A stretch of DNA of 7,624 nucleotides from an uncultured Treponema sp. (GCA_946538795.1 CAMNGY010000057.1:1-7624), one strand, 5' to 3'. Positions 1 to 7,011 are shown, counted from the stretch's first letter. The notes: generated by a model not told the origin, from the sequence alone. Program-made: numbers and translations.

Positions 1-1
1 G

Positions 2-1219
2 GCCGGTCTCCTTGCGCGGGATATTGGAAACGAAGGGCTTCCGCCTTCCATTCTCTTCTCAGGTCCTGCATCTTCGGGCAAGCTTTCTGCCGCGTTGGAG
101 ACAGCCCGTGTGCTTTCCTGCAGGGCTTCCGGCACAAAGGGGCTGTGGAGCTGCGACTGTCCGTCCTGCCGCCAGCACAAGGTTCTGGTCAGTCAGAACA
201 TGCTTCTTGCGGGACCGGGTGACAGGACCCTTGAGATAAGGGCGGCGAAGGCGACCCTCCTTTCGCAGAACGCGATGAATTCATCCCATCTGGAGGCGGC
301 CCGTTGCCTGTATTTGCGCGCCGTGCGCAAGCTTACCCTGCGTTTTAGTCCAATACTTTGGGAAGGGGATGACAAGGCTGGAAAATTTGCGCCCCTGCTG
401 CAGTCCATAAACGAGTCTCTTGAGTGCCTGACGCCTGGCAGGACGGTTCCCGATCCTGACGAGTTGCAGAAAGTACTTGATTCGGTTGAGAAGGACGCCG
501 AAAAACTGGAGTCGTCTTTCTTGTACGATTCCATACCGGTTTCACAAATAAGGAACATATCGTCCTGGGCGCACCTGAAAGGCGGAGACGGAAGGAAGGT
601 CATGATTCTGGAGAATGCGGACAGCATGGCCGACAGCGCGAGGAATGCCCTGCTCAAAATCCTTGAGGAGCCTCCGGCAGATCTGCTGTTCATCCTGACG
701 ACAAAGAGGCGGAGCGCGATGCTCCCCACCATATTGAGCAGGGTCAGGACCTACAGCTTCTTTGAGCGGAGCAGGGAGCAGCAGGATACGGTTATAAGCA
801 GGATTTTCCACTACAATCCTCCCGCTGCAAATGCCCTGAAACCAGAAGGGGTAAATGACTTCCTCCTGTCCTATCTGGACATCAAGCCTGAGCACGTGAC
901 GGCCGTCGCCGGCTCATATTTTGCTGAGATAGCCACGGGGCATTTTCCTGATTCGGCGGCAGTCATGGCCTCTTGCGGGGCTTTCAGGCCCCGCGTCCTT
1001 TTCACGGTTTTTCTCCGGGGAATCCTGAAGGCGCAGGAGCCTTTCCTTGCCAGCGCAGAAGGGGTCGAATGCTCCCGGCGAATCCTTGAGCAGCTGCGTC
1101 TGAGCGCCGATAATGTTTCCGTGTTCAACCAAGGGCCTCAGGCCGCTCTGGATCAGCTGGCCCGCAACCTCATGCAGATTGATCATGACTCAGGCGGTGC
1201 TTTCCGGCGCTGTCTCTGA
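2..1219 (+). CDS. holB: DNA polymerase III delta' subunit (clamp-loader AAA+ protein), 5' end missing
   Basis: The reading frame is open from base 2 to a TGA at 1217-1219, about 405 codons, with the true start outside the window. The fold is AAA+ of the DnaX/HolB type. In order it shows a P-loop-like GPASSGK at about 62-82, then four cysteines at codons 119, 152, 158 and 167 (C-X10-C-X-C-X2-C), which suit the zinc module of gamma/delta' proteins. A Walker-B region follows (MILENAD at 602-622), then the family signature ARNALLKILEEPP at about 638-676, and a sensor region ending LPTILSRVR where the usual SRC motif is SRV. Delta' is a stator of the clamp loader that places the sliding clamp on DNA, in the cytoplasm. 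The P-loop has Leu after its Lys instead of Thr/Ser, which fits delta' (often ATPase-dead) better than the ATPase DnaX. The protein is longer than E. coli delta' (334 residues) even without its N-terminus. The family call is firm. The choice of holB over a dnaX paralogue is an inference. Confidence 0.85.
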   Translation, partial: AGLLARDIGNEGLPPSILFSGPASSGKLSAALETARVLSCRASGTKGLWSCDCPSCRQHKVLVSQNMLLAGPGDRTLEIRAAKATLLSQNAMNSSHLEAARCLYLRAVRKLTLRFSPILWEGDDKAGKFAPLLQSINESLECLTPGRTVPDPDELQKVLDSVEKDAEKLESSFLYDSIPVSQIRNISSWAHLKGGDGRKVMILENADSMADSARNALLKILEEPPADLLFILTTKRRSAMLPTILSRVRTYSFFERSREQQDTVISRIFHYNPPAANALKPEGVNDFLLSYLDIKPEHVTAVAGSYFAEIATGHFPDSAAVMASCGAFRPRVLFTVFLRGILKAQEPFLASAEGVECSRRILEQLRLSADNVSVFNQGPQAALDQLARNLMQIDHDSGGAFRRCL

Positions 1220-1234
1220 GGCTTTCTCCGCCTC
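1218..1234. terminator. Weak hairpin in the convergent gap between holB and mutS2
   Basis: The 36-base gap 1220-1255 separates two genes that point at each other. GAGGC (1218-1222) can pair with GCCTC (1230-1234) around a 7-base loop. GCCTCGAGGC (1230-1239) is also a perfect 10-base palindrome and is followed on the plus strand by four T. The stem is only 5 bp and the T tract is short, so this is at best a weak terminator for holB. No better structure is visible on the mutS2 side. Confidence 0.25.
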
Positions 1235-1255
1235 GAGGCTTTTCTACTCCTCTGT

Positions 1256-3844
1256 CTACAAAAGGGACACGTAGGTCTTTCCTGTTCCGCCGTCCTCCGG
1301 GTTCGCGAAGCGGAAGTCCTTGATTCCTGGATAATGGGACAGGTAGTCGTGGACGGCCTGCTGCAGTATGCCTGACCCTTTGCCATGTATTACCGAGAAA
1401 TTCTTGAAGTTGTGCATGATGCAGAGGTCTATCTGCCTTTCCAGGGCTTTCATCGCCTCCTCGCTTCTCATTCCTAGAAGCCGTAGCTCAAATTTTGGCT
1501 TTTCGTCATCCACTCCTGTTACGGAAGCTGCTTCTATCTCAACGCTGGGGCTCGTCCCGCTGTTTTTTGAGGGCAGGATGTACAGTTGTTTTTTGGGGAA
1601 TCTCATCTTCATGGAACCAAGCTGGACGCTCCATGTACCGTCCTTGTTGTCGGCAAGGAGTGTCCCCCGGATCTTTTTGGGACCTGCAAGGACTTCTTTG
1701 CCGGGCGCGAATACAAGGTCCTCATGCCTGGCAGCAGGCTTTGCTTTGTGAGTGGCCTTGTCCTCCTCCTCTTTTTTTTCTGGGGCGCTTGCCAACGCAA
1801 AAGCTTCTGCTGCAGAAAGCCTCTTCCGCCCTTTTTTCTTGCTTCCGGCCGAATGCGCTCCTTCACGTGCCTTGGAAAGCCTCATGCCGTTTTCGGTAAT
1901 CAGGCGCAGCTCCTCTTCCTGTTTTTCTTCCTCTTCTTCTATCCGGAGCCGTTCTTCCTCCAGCTGTGAGTTCCTTTCGTCTATGTCCTTCTCAAAACCG
2001 TCGATGAATGAGCGGACCTTGAGCGTCTTTTCGCGGGTAATCTCCCCCTCACGCAGCTCCCGTACTAAGTTCTCAAGCCGGCTGCGCGTCTGTACCAGGA
2101 AGCTGCTTTCCTGCGCGACGTTCTGCTCGCTTATCTCAAGCTCTTTCTTTCGTATGTCAAGAGACCGGGCGTTGAGCTTTATGGTCTTCTCCGCAAGCTC
2201 TGCATTCCGTATGCGCTCTTCCCGCAGCATGGAGTCTATCTCGGCGTGTTTTTCGGTAAGGCCCTTGATCAGGGCCGATACATCTGCTTTGTCTCCGGCT
2301 ATGTATTCCTCTGCTTTCTTTACGATTTCCTCCGGCAGGCCTGACCTTCTGGCTATGTCCAGGGCGTGGCTTTCGCCCGGAACTCCCATGACCAGGCGGT
2401 ATGTCGGGCTGAGCGTTCCCGGATCGAATTCCACCGATGCGTTTACGCATCTTGGGTTCGTGTACCCATAGTTCTTGAGGATTCCGTGGTGGGTTGTCAC
2501 CAGGACGAAGGATTTCTTTTCAATCAGCTTGTCCAGGACAGCCATCGCTATGGCCCCTCCTTCCTGCGGATCGGTCCCGGTGGCAAGCTCGTCCAGCAGC
2601 ACCAGGCTGTCATGGCCCGCATAGCTTACTATTTCCGCCATCTTCTTCATGTGGCTTGAGAAGGTGCTCAGCGACTCGTCTATGGACTGCTCATCCCCTA
2701 TGTCAGCAAAAACCGAGCTGAATACAGGAAGCCGTGTTCCCTCGTCGGCAGGGACGGGGAAAGCAGCCTGGTTCATCAGTATGAAAAGGGCGACGGTCTT
2801 GAGCGTGACAGTCTTGCCTCCCGTGTTCGGGCCGGTGATTATGAGTATGTCCTTGCCCGGAATGAAGGCTATGTCCACCGGAACTGCCTTGTTGCCCAGC
2901 AGGGGGTGCCGGGCAGCCTTTATGACGGGGCTGCTCTCCTCCCTGTCACAGGAAGCCGCGAAAGTTCCGCTGACCGACACCATGTACCGGGCTGCTGCGA
3001 GAGTCGTGTCCAACAGGAGCATCTGTTCGTGGGCTTGTATGATTTCGTCTTTATAAATGGAAAGCTTTTCTGTAAGGTCCTGGAGAATTTTCTTTATCTC
3101 GCTTACAAGACGGGCTTCTTCCTGGACCAGCTCGTTGTTTGCCCTGACAGCTTCCTCTGGCTCAATGTACAGTGTCTGTCCTGACGCGCTCACCTCGTGG
3201 ACTATCCCGGAAACCGTGCCCCTCCTGTCCGCGCGGACGGCCAGAAGCTGCCTGTCGCCACGCATTACGGGGACATTTGACTGCAGGAAGGGTTTTTGCG
3301 TGTTGTCAGCAGTGTATTTCCTTATGGCGCCTTCCGCTTCTTTCTGAAGCTCCCGTATTCTGTTCCGTATGGCCCTGAGCGCGGGGAGGTCCTTCACTTC
3401 CCCGTCCTTGTCCAGTACGGAGAAGATTTCCGTTTCGGCCTTGGAAAGGTCCGGGATTGATGAGGCCTGCTTTTCCAGCATTCTTATAGGAAGCGATGAT
3501 GCAGCCCCTCTTATGGCCTCACACAGCTTGCCTGCCGACCGGCACATCAGGCCCAGCGCGAAAAGCTGGCTTTGTGACAGCTGTGCTCCCTCCACGGCAA
3601 GAAGCTTGAACGAGTCCTTGACAGGAGGCCATGCGGATAGTGGGGCTGGACGGGCCGAGCTGAGGAAAACTGCCCATTCCTTGCCGAGTCCCTTCAGGCG
3701 TTCCATATTTTCCATGTCGGAGCTGGGTTCCCTCTGCGACAGAAGTTCCTTTCCCTCCTCGCTTGCCGCGAAGAGGGCTACCTGCGCGCGTATACGGTAA
3801 AAATCCAGTTCTTGCGCTGTCTGTCCTGAAAGATGCTCGTTCAT
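1256..3844 (-). CDS. mutS2: MutS2 family protein: ATPase with C-terminal Smr domain
   Basis: The product is 862 residues from ATG 3844. MutS2 is a MutS homologue without the mismatch-binding N-terminal domain. In different bacteria it has been linked to suppressing recombination and to handling collided ribosomes. Visible parts: MutS core and clamp helices in the first ~320 residues; Walker A GPNTGGKT (338-345); the MutS-type SIDESLSTFSSHM segment near 385; Walker B LVLLDE with D418 and E419; THH shortly after; a long Glu/Arg/Lys-rich coiled coil at about 515-655, including a run of Glu; a basic Lys-rich linker at about 660-705; a small beta-rich KOW-like segment at about 706-752; and the Smr domain at 785-862 with HGKGSG at 820-825 and a C-terminal GGTGKTYVSL. 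The length exceeds B. subtilis MutS2 (785 residues), mainly through the coiled coil and linker. The Smr LDLRG motif reads LRLLG (787-791). A TTG at 3865 would add seven residues, but a -10 hexamer at 3854-3859 lies between TTG and ATG, which favours ATG 3844. Neither start has a Shine-Dalgarno site. The stop is TAG. Confidence 0.96.
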   Translation of the reverse strand: MNEHLSGQTAQELDFYRIRAQVALFAASEEGKELLSQREPSSDMENMERLKGLGKEWAVFLSSARPAPLSAWPPVKDSFKLLAVEGAQLSQSQLFALGLMCRSAGKLCEAIRGAASSLPIRMLEKQASSIPDLSKAETEIFSVLDKDGEVKDLPALRAIRNRIRELQKEAEGAIRKYTADNTQKPFLQSNVPVMRGDRQLLAVRADRRGTVSGIVHEVSASGQTLYIEPEEAVRANNELVQEEARLVSEIKKILQDLTEKLSIYKDEIIQAHEQMLLLDTTLAAARYMVSVSGTFAASCDREESSPVIKAARHPLLGNKAVPVDIAFIPGKDILIITGPNTGGKTVTLKTVALFILMNQAAFPVPADEGTRLPVFSSVFADIGDEQSIDESLSTFSSHMKKMAEIVSYAGHDSLVLLDELATGTDPQEGGAIAMAVLDKLIEKKSFVLVTTHHGILKNYGYTNPRCVNASVEFDPGTLSPTYRLVMGVPGESHALDIARRSGLPEEIVKKAEEYIAGDKADVSALIKGLTEKHAEIDSMLREERIRNAELAEKTIKLNARSLDIRKKELEISEQNVAQESSFLVQTRSRLENLVRELREGEITREKTLKVRSFIDGFEKDIDERNSQLEEERLRIEEEEEKQEEELRLITENGMRLSKAREGAHSAGSKKKGRKRLSAAEAFALASAPEKKEEEDKATHKAKPAARHEDLVFAPGKEVLAGPKKIRGTLLADNKDGTWSVQLGSMKMRFPKKQLYILPSKNSGTSPSVEIEAASVTGVDDEKPKFELRLLGMRSEEAMKALERQIDLCIMHNFKNFSVIHGKGSGILQQAVHDYLSHYPGIKDFRFANPEDGGTGKTYVSLL

Positions 3845-3853
3845 AGTGGGGCT

Positions 3854-3881
3854 ATCATAATGCAAAAGCTTTGTTTGTGAA
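3854..3881 (-). promoter_or_regulatory. Predicted sigma-70-type promoter of mutS2 (leaderless arrangement)
   Basis: Read on the minus strand, TTCACA (3881-3876, five of six to TTGACA) is followed after 16 bases by TATGAT (3859-3854, five of six to TATAAT). The -10 hexamer ends 9 bases before ATG 3844, so transcription should start near 3847, leaving about three bases of leader. No Shine-Dalgarno sequence lies between. An 8-base palindrome, AAAGCTTT (3865-3872), sits in the spacer. Confidence 0.55.
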
Positions 3882-3921
3882 AGGGGCTTGTCCTTAAGCG
3901 TTTTGTTACCGTATCTGGAAC

Positions 3922-3950
3922 TTGAAAATCCGCTACGTCCGTGCTAGTCT
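3922..3950 (+). promoter_or_regulatory. Predicted extended -10 promoter of the GT4 glycosyltransferase
   Basis: TTGAAA (3922-3927) is separated by 17 bases from TAGTCT (3945-3950). The -10 is weak (three of six) but is preceded by TG one base away (3942-3943), the extended -10 signature that compensates for a poor hexamer. Transcription would start near 3957 and give a leader of about 93 bases. It is divergent to the mutS2 promoter, with about 40 bases between the two -35 elements. Confidence 0.45.
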
Positions 3951-3951
3951 A

Positions 3952-3972
3952 GGGAATCGCAGGATAATTCCC
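3952..3972. repeat. Inverted repeat at the predicted transcription start of the GT4 gene
   Basis: GGGAAT (3952-3957) and ATTCCC (3967-3972) are perfect inverted copies separated by 9 bases. The left arm falls between the -10 element and the predicted start of transcription. It therefore looks more like a protein-binding operator on DNA than an RNA hairpin, unless transcription begins a few bases earlier than predicted. No regulator is encoded in the window that could be matched to it. Confidence 0.4.
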
Positions 3973-4049
3973 GTAAGCAAGCTTTCCTGTGCGCCATGTT
4001 GCCTGACGGTTCGCGGCATTGGGGCCGGATTACGGGATTGGAGATTGGA
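3957..4049 (+). promoter_or_regulatory. 5' leader of the GT4 gene with a possible long-range pairing next to the ribosome binding site
   Basis: TCCCGTAA (3969-3976) is perfectly complementary over 8 bases to TTACGGGA (4030-4037), which ends two bases before the GGAG ribosome binding site at 4040-4043. A 4-bp hairpin TGCC/GGCA (4000-4003 with 4015-4018) could sit inside the loop. The left strand overlaps the right arm of the 3952-3972 repeat, so the two pairings exclude each other. An 8-base match within about 190 bases is not rare by chance (roughly 0.3 expected). I recognise no known riboswitch class here. Confidence 0.25.
4040..4043 (+). promoter_or_regulatory. Ribosome binding site that fixes the GT4 start at 4050
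   Basis: GGAG lies 6 bases before ATG 4050. The upstream in-frame ATG at 3996 has no such site and would add 18 residues with no counterpart in the family, ahead of the conserved start MRILYDCQAF. Confidence 0.75.
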
Positions 4050-5216
4050 ATGAGAATTCTGTATGATTGCCAGGCTTTTGACATGCAGCTTGTGGGCGGG
4101 ATTTCGCGGTATTTTACGGAAATAATCCGGAATCTGCCGGAATCATGTTTTTATGAGCTGCCTGCAGCCTACTCAAGGAATGTATATTTGAATGAATCCT
4201 CTCTGGCAGAGCTGAAGGATAATCCCCTTATGGAAAAGTACGACCGTTTTCTTCCCGGCTTGACTTTCCGTGGCAAAAGAAGGCTGCACAGGCTGAGAAA
4301 CGCAGTTCTCTACCGCAATTTTACGAGCAACAGGAGCCATGATATAGATGCCTTGAAGCGGCAGGATTTCGATGTGTTCCATCCGACGTATTATGATCCG
4401 TATTTTTTGGACTACATAGGGAAAAAGCCGTTCGTCCTTACGATTCATGACATGATCCATGAGAAATTCCCCGAGATGCTTTGCGACGCAAAGCTTGTGA
4501 AGGACAAGCGCACGCTTGTCATGCGCGCATCCCATATAATCGCGATATCGGAACATACGAAAAGGGACGTCATGGACTTTTTTTCTGTCCCGGAAGAAAA
4601 GATAACCGTAATCTATCATTCCGTGTCGCGTGATACAGGAGAAGGCTCTCCCGGACCTGACCGGTATGGCAAATATATCCTGTTCACGGGGACCAGGATC
4701 AATTACAAGAATTTTTACTTCATGCTCATCGCGCTTTCCGACTGGCTGAAGGGGCATCCGGACGTAAAGCTTCTTTGTACGTCCTCCGGCTTTTCTGAAT
4801 TTGAGGAGTCCCTGATAGAGGGCCTGGGGCTTAAGGAGCAGGTCTTGCATGTGTTCTACCGGGGGGATTCCGAGATGCGCTCGCTCTATCATAATGCATT
4901 TGCATTCGTATTCCCGTCGTATTACGAAGGCTTCGGGATGCCCGTCCTGGAAGCCTTCGAGGCCGGATGTCCGGTGATTCTGGCAGATGCTTCCTGCTTC
5001 AGGGAAATAGCCGGGGATGCTGCCCTTTATTTCGGTCCCAAGGACAAGGGACAGCTGGTCAGCGCCGTGAATGCCCTGTATGAGGACATGGCTTTGCGGG
5101 CATCCCTGGTGGAAAAAGGCAGGGAGCGGCTGAAGGACTTTTCCTGGTCGCAAGCCGCCGCACGGACGGCCGGCGTATATGATTTGGTTTGCCGGCGCGC
5201 CGGGGCAGTCTTTTAG
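4050..5216 (+). CDS. GT-B glycosyltransferase, family GT4 type
   Basis: The product is 388 residues, probably cytoplasmic or peripheral at the inner membrane face. No signal peptide or membrane helix is visible. GT4 enzymes transfer a sugar from a nucleotide-sugar donor with retention of configuration, usually in building glycolipids, exopolysaccharide or O-antigen-like chains. The N-terminal Rossmann domain begins MRILYDCQAF and has the acceptor-side glycine loop GGISRYF (16-22). TIHDMIHEKFP (131-141) and HIIAISEHTKRDV (162-174) are typical of mannosyltransferase-like GT4 proteins. The C-terminal domain starts near YILFTGTRINYKNF (209-222) and carries the donor-binding E-X7-E motif EGFGMPVLE, with Glu293 and Glu301. 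The length is normal for the family. The gene stands alone between two minus-strand genes and ends convergently with the transporter gene. The sugar and acceptor cannot be told from the sequence. A second glycosyltransferase begins 1.8 kb downstream, so the two may serve the same surface glycan, but that is a guess. The stop is TAG. Confidence 0.93.
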   Translation: MRILYDCQAFDMQLVGGISRYFTEIIRNLPESCFYELPAAYSRNVYLNESSLAELKDNPLMEKYDRFLPGLTFRGKRRLHRLRNAVLYRNFTSNRSHDIDALKRQDFDVFHPTYYDPYFLDYIGKKPFVLTIHDMIHEKFPEMLCDAKLVKDKRTLVMRASHIIAISEHTKRDVMDFFSVPEEKITVIYHSVSRDTGEGSPGPDRYGKYILFTGTRINYKNFYFMLIALSDWLKGHPDVKLLCTSSGFSEFEESLIEGLGLKEQVLHVFYRGDSEMRSLYHNAFAFVFPSYYEGFGMPVLEAFEAGCPVILADASCFREIAGDAALYFGPKDKGQLVSAVNALYEDMALRASLVEKGRERLKDFSWSQAAARTAGVYDLVCRRAGAVF

Positions 5217-5231
5217 GCCTTGGGCCTGACA

Positions 5232-5265
5232 CCGCCAGACTCTGCCCGTTCGCATGGTTTGGCGG
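5232..5265 (+). terminator. Hairpin in the convergent gap after the GT4 gene
   Basis: CCGCCAGAC (5232-5240) pairs with GTTTGGCGG (5257-5265) over 9 bp, including one G-U, around a 16-base loop. Two more pairs are possible outside a mismatch. The G-U makes the stem sound only in plus-strand RNA; in minus-strand RNA it becomes a C-A mismatch. It therefore fits the end of the GT4 transcript better than that of the transporter. No T tract follows directly. A second small stem CGGC/GCCG (5272-5275 with 5281-5284), followed by TGTTTT, lies just beyond and overlaps the 3' end of the transporter gene. This is a terminator region of modest quality. Confidence 0.4.
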
Positions 5266-5276
5266 CGTGAGCGGCC

Positions 5277-6950
5277 TTAAGCCGGCTGTTTTACGGATTG
5301 CCCGAGCGCGGAAGAAATCCTGTACGCATGGTCGCCGAATTTCTCTATCTGGCGCACCAGGTCTATGTACATAAGCTCCGTCTTGACTTCCGCGCCGCCT
5401 TCCAGCCTCTTGCGGGCTATTTTCTTGAGGGCCTTGTGCTGGGCGTCTATCTGCTTTTCTATTTCCTCCGCGTTCGCAAGCTCCTCTGCCGTCCAGCTGG
5501 AGTCAAGGTTCTCATGCACTATGTCGAACGCTTTTCCTGCGAGCGAAAGGTAGGGGCGCAGCTTCTCCAGGTCTTCTTTGGAGAACTGCATGTTCTTGTC
5601 AACGCTCTTCTTGAGCATGATTCCTATGCTGAAGCACTCGTCGCTCATGCTCTCTATGTCCTCGACTATCTGCATCATGCGGGTGACATCGGCCGCCTGC
5701 TTTTCCGTGAGCGGCAGCTTGGAGCATGAGACCAGGTACTTGGTCAGGGCCTCCTCCATCTGGTCAACGTAATCCTCTTTCTGGGCCAGCATATCGTAAT
5801 AGTTGCTTACGAACGTGTCGGACCTGTCGCTGAAGCCTACCTGGACGCAACGGAACATCTGGGCCACGTTGTCCGCCATCTTGAAAATCTCGTTCTCGGC
5901 CTGCACGATGTAGGCGACGACGTTCTCCCTTCCTCCGGTCTCGCTGAATTCCAGCTTGTAGACATCCTTTGAGTCGTCTTCTTTTGTCTTTATGACTTTG
6001 TTCGCGAGCGCCGCGAACTGGACCGTGAACGGCAGGAATACGAGTGCGGCCATTGTCTTGAGCAGGGTGTGCAGGGCCGCTATGTGGTAGCTTATGTTTT
6101 CGTTTTGCTGGACCGCCCCGGGGACAAGGAAGTCTATGAAGCGCAGGAGGGGAACGAAGAATACTATGGCGAAGAAGGCCATTATGACGTTGAAGGCGAC
6201 ATGTATGAAAGCCGCCCGCTTCGCGTTCTCCCTGCTGCCCCATGCCGCAAGAACTGCGTCAATGGTGGATCCTATCTCGCTGCCTATGACGACGGAAGCG
6301 GAGAATTCCCAGCTGACCAGCCGGTTGTAGGCCAGCGTTATGATGATTGCCGTAGCAGCCGAGGAGGAGTGCAGCAGGGCCGTTATGAGCACGCCTATGA
6401 TAACTCCTATCAATATGGATATGGGGCCCCAGTCGTCCAGGGCGGAAATGAAGTTCAGGTTGCCGCTGTCAGGTGAAATGGCGCTTGACAGCATATCCAG
6501 TCCCATGAAGAGCATGGCGAAGCCCATCAGGGCTTCTCCCAGGTTCTCCTGCCTGAGCTTCTTCAGGCTGAAAAGCAGGAAGCCCAGTCCGAATATGGGG
6601 ATTGCGAAGCTGGAGATGTCGAAGCTGAAACCGAACAGCGAGACAATCCAGGCCGTTATGGTCGTTCCTATGTTCGCCCCGAAAATGACTCCCACCGACT
6701 GCTCCAGCGTCAGGAGGCTGGCGTTTACGAATGTCACGACCATGACCGTGGTGGCGCCAGATGACTGGATTATCATAGTTATGAGCATTCCGGTTAAGAG
6801 GGCCAGGAACCGGTTGCTCGTCATAAGGTCCAGTGCCTTCTTGAGGCTGTTGCCCGCGCTTTTCTGGATGCCTTCGCTCATCATCTTCATTCCGAAGAGC
6901 AGGAAGCCCAGGCTGCCGCCCAGCTGGAAAACCAACGGCACTATGTTCAT
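5277..6950 (-). CDS. Na/Pi-cotransporter family protein with PhoU-like C-terminal domain
   Basis: The product is 557 residues, placed in the inner membrane. Residues 1-320 hold about eight or more hydrophobic segments arranged as the two inverted repeats of the Na/Pi-cotransporter II family. Repeat one has IIQSSGATTVMV (60-71) with GANIGTT (91-97). Repeat two has LLHSSSAATAI (192-202) with GSEIGST (223-229). The QSS sites bind phosphate and sodium in characterised animal members; here the second reads HSS. Residues ~340-557 form a helical, soluble PhoU-like domain with two repeats, ending in IEKFGDHAYRISSAL (535-549), close to the PhoU E-x-x-x-D-x-A pattern. Bacterial members of this architecture (YjbB/NptA-like) move phosphate, in E. 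coli YjbB outward. Direction and substrate here are not known. No pst or pho genes are nearby. The start is fixed by GGGAGG 7 bases before ATG 6950; a TTG at 6965 lies upstream of and overlaps that site and is unlikely. The stop is TAA. Confidence 0.94.
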   Translation of the reverse strand: MNIVPLVFQLGGSLGFLLFGMKMMSEGIQKSAGNSLKKALDLMTSNRFLALLTGMLITMIIQSSGATTVMVVTFVNASLLTLEQSVGVIFGANIGTTITAWIVSLFGFSFDISSFAIPIFGLGFLLFSLKKLRQENLGEALMGFAMLFMGLDMLSSAISPDSGNLNFISALDDWGPISILIGVIIGVLITALLHSSSAATAIIITLAYNRLVSWEFSASVVIGSEIGSTIDAVLAAWGSRENAKRAAFIHVAFNVIMAFFAIVFFVPLLRFIDFLVPGAVQQNENISYHIAALHTLLKTMAALVFLPFTVQFAALANKVIKTKEDDSKDVYKLEFSETGGRENVVAYIVQAENEIFKMADNVAQMFRCVQVGFSDRSDTFVSNYYDMLAQKEDYVDQMEEALTKYLVSCSKLPLTEKQAADVTRMMQIVEDIESMSDECFSIGIMLKKSVDKNMQFSKEDLEKLRPYLSLAGKAFDIVHENLDSSWTAEELANAEEIEKQIDAQHKALKKIARKRLEGGAEVKTELMYIDLVRQIEKFGDHAYRISSALGQSVKQPA

Positions 6951-6957
6951 TGTATTG

Positions 6958-6963
6958 CCTCCC
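6958..6963 (-). promoter_or_regulatory. Strong ribosome binding site of the Na/Pi-cotransporter gene
   Basis: On the minus strand GGGAGG (6963-6958) stands 7 bases before ATG 6950. It is the best Shine-Dalgarno site in the window and decides the start codon. Confidence 0.85.
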
Positions 6964-6979
6964 AAAGCAATTTGCCTTC

Positions 6980-7008
6980 ATTATGTTTGCAAAAGGGACT
7001 TGTGTCAA
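6980..7008 (-). promoter_or_regulatory. Strong sigma-70-type promoter of the Na/Pi-cotransporter gene
   Basis: On the minus strand a perfect TTGACA (7008-7003) is followed after exactly 17 bases by CATAAT (6985-6980, five of six). Transcription should start near 6973, giving a leader of about 23 bases that contains the ribosome binding site. The spacer holds the 8-base palindrome TTTGCAAA (6986-6993). This is the closest match to the housekeeping consensus in the window. Confidence 0.75.
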
Positions 7009-7011
7009 CAA
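7000..7011. repeat. TTGT-N4-ACAA inverted repeat across both divergent -35 elements
   Basis: The 12-base block has arms TTGT and ACAA around GTCA. It covers the -35 elements of both divergent promoters, where a bound regulator could affect both genes. The arms are short and may simply reflect the overlapping TTG-type -35 boxes. Confidence 0.25.

Noticed and set aside
95..97. TTG at 95 as the start of the delta' gene
   Set aside because: The frame is open to the left edge and the upstream codons encode the P-loop region, so this TTG is internal.
1752..2471. A 239-codon plus-strand open frame, very rich in Ser, opposite mutS2
   Set aside because: The Ser richness is the mirror of Glu/Arg/Leu codons in the MutS2 coiled coil read on the other strand. 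No independent evidence supports a gene.
3865..3872. AAAGCTTT palindrome upstream of mutS2 as a regulator site
   Set aside because: An 8-base palindrome is common by chance, and nothing else marks it as a binding site.
3996..4049. ATG at 3996 as the GT4 start
   Set aside because: It has no ribosome binding site and adds 18 residues without family support. ATG 4050 has GGAG at a 6-base spacing.
3866..4049. A small RNA gene or known riboswitch between mutS2 and the GT4 gene
   Set aside because: No T-tract terminator hairpin and no conserved riboswitch core could be recognised. The region is explained by two promoters and a leader.
4173..5255. A 360-codon open frame on the minus strand across the GT4 gene
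   Set aside because: It is antisense to a gene with clear family motifs, its translation shows no recognisable domain, and it has no visible start signals. Long antisense frames are common opposite genes of this base composition.
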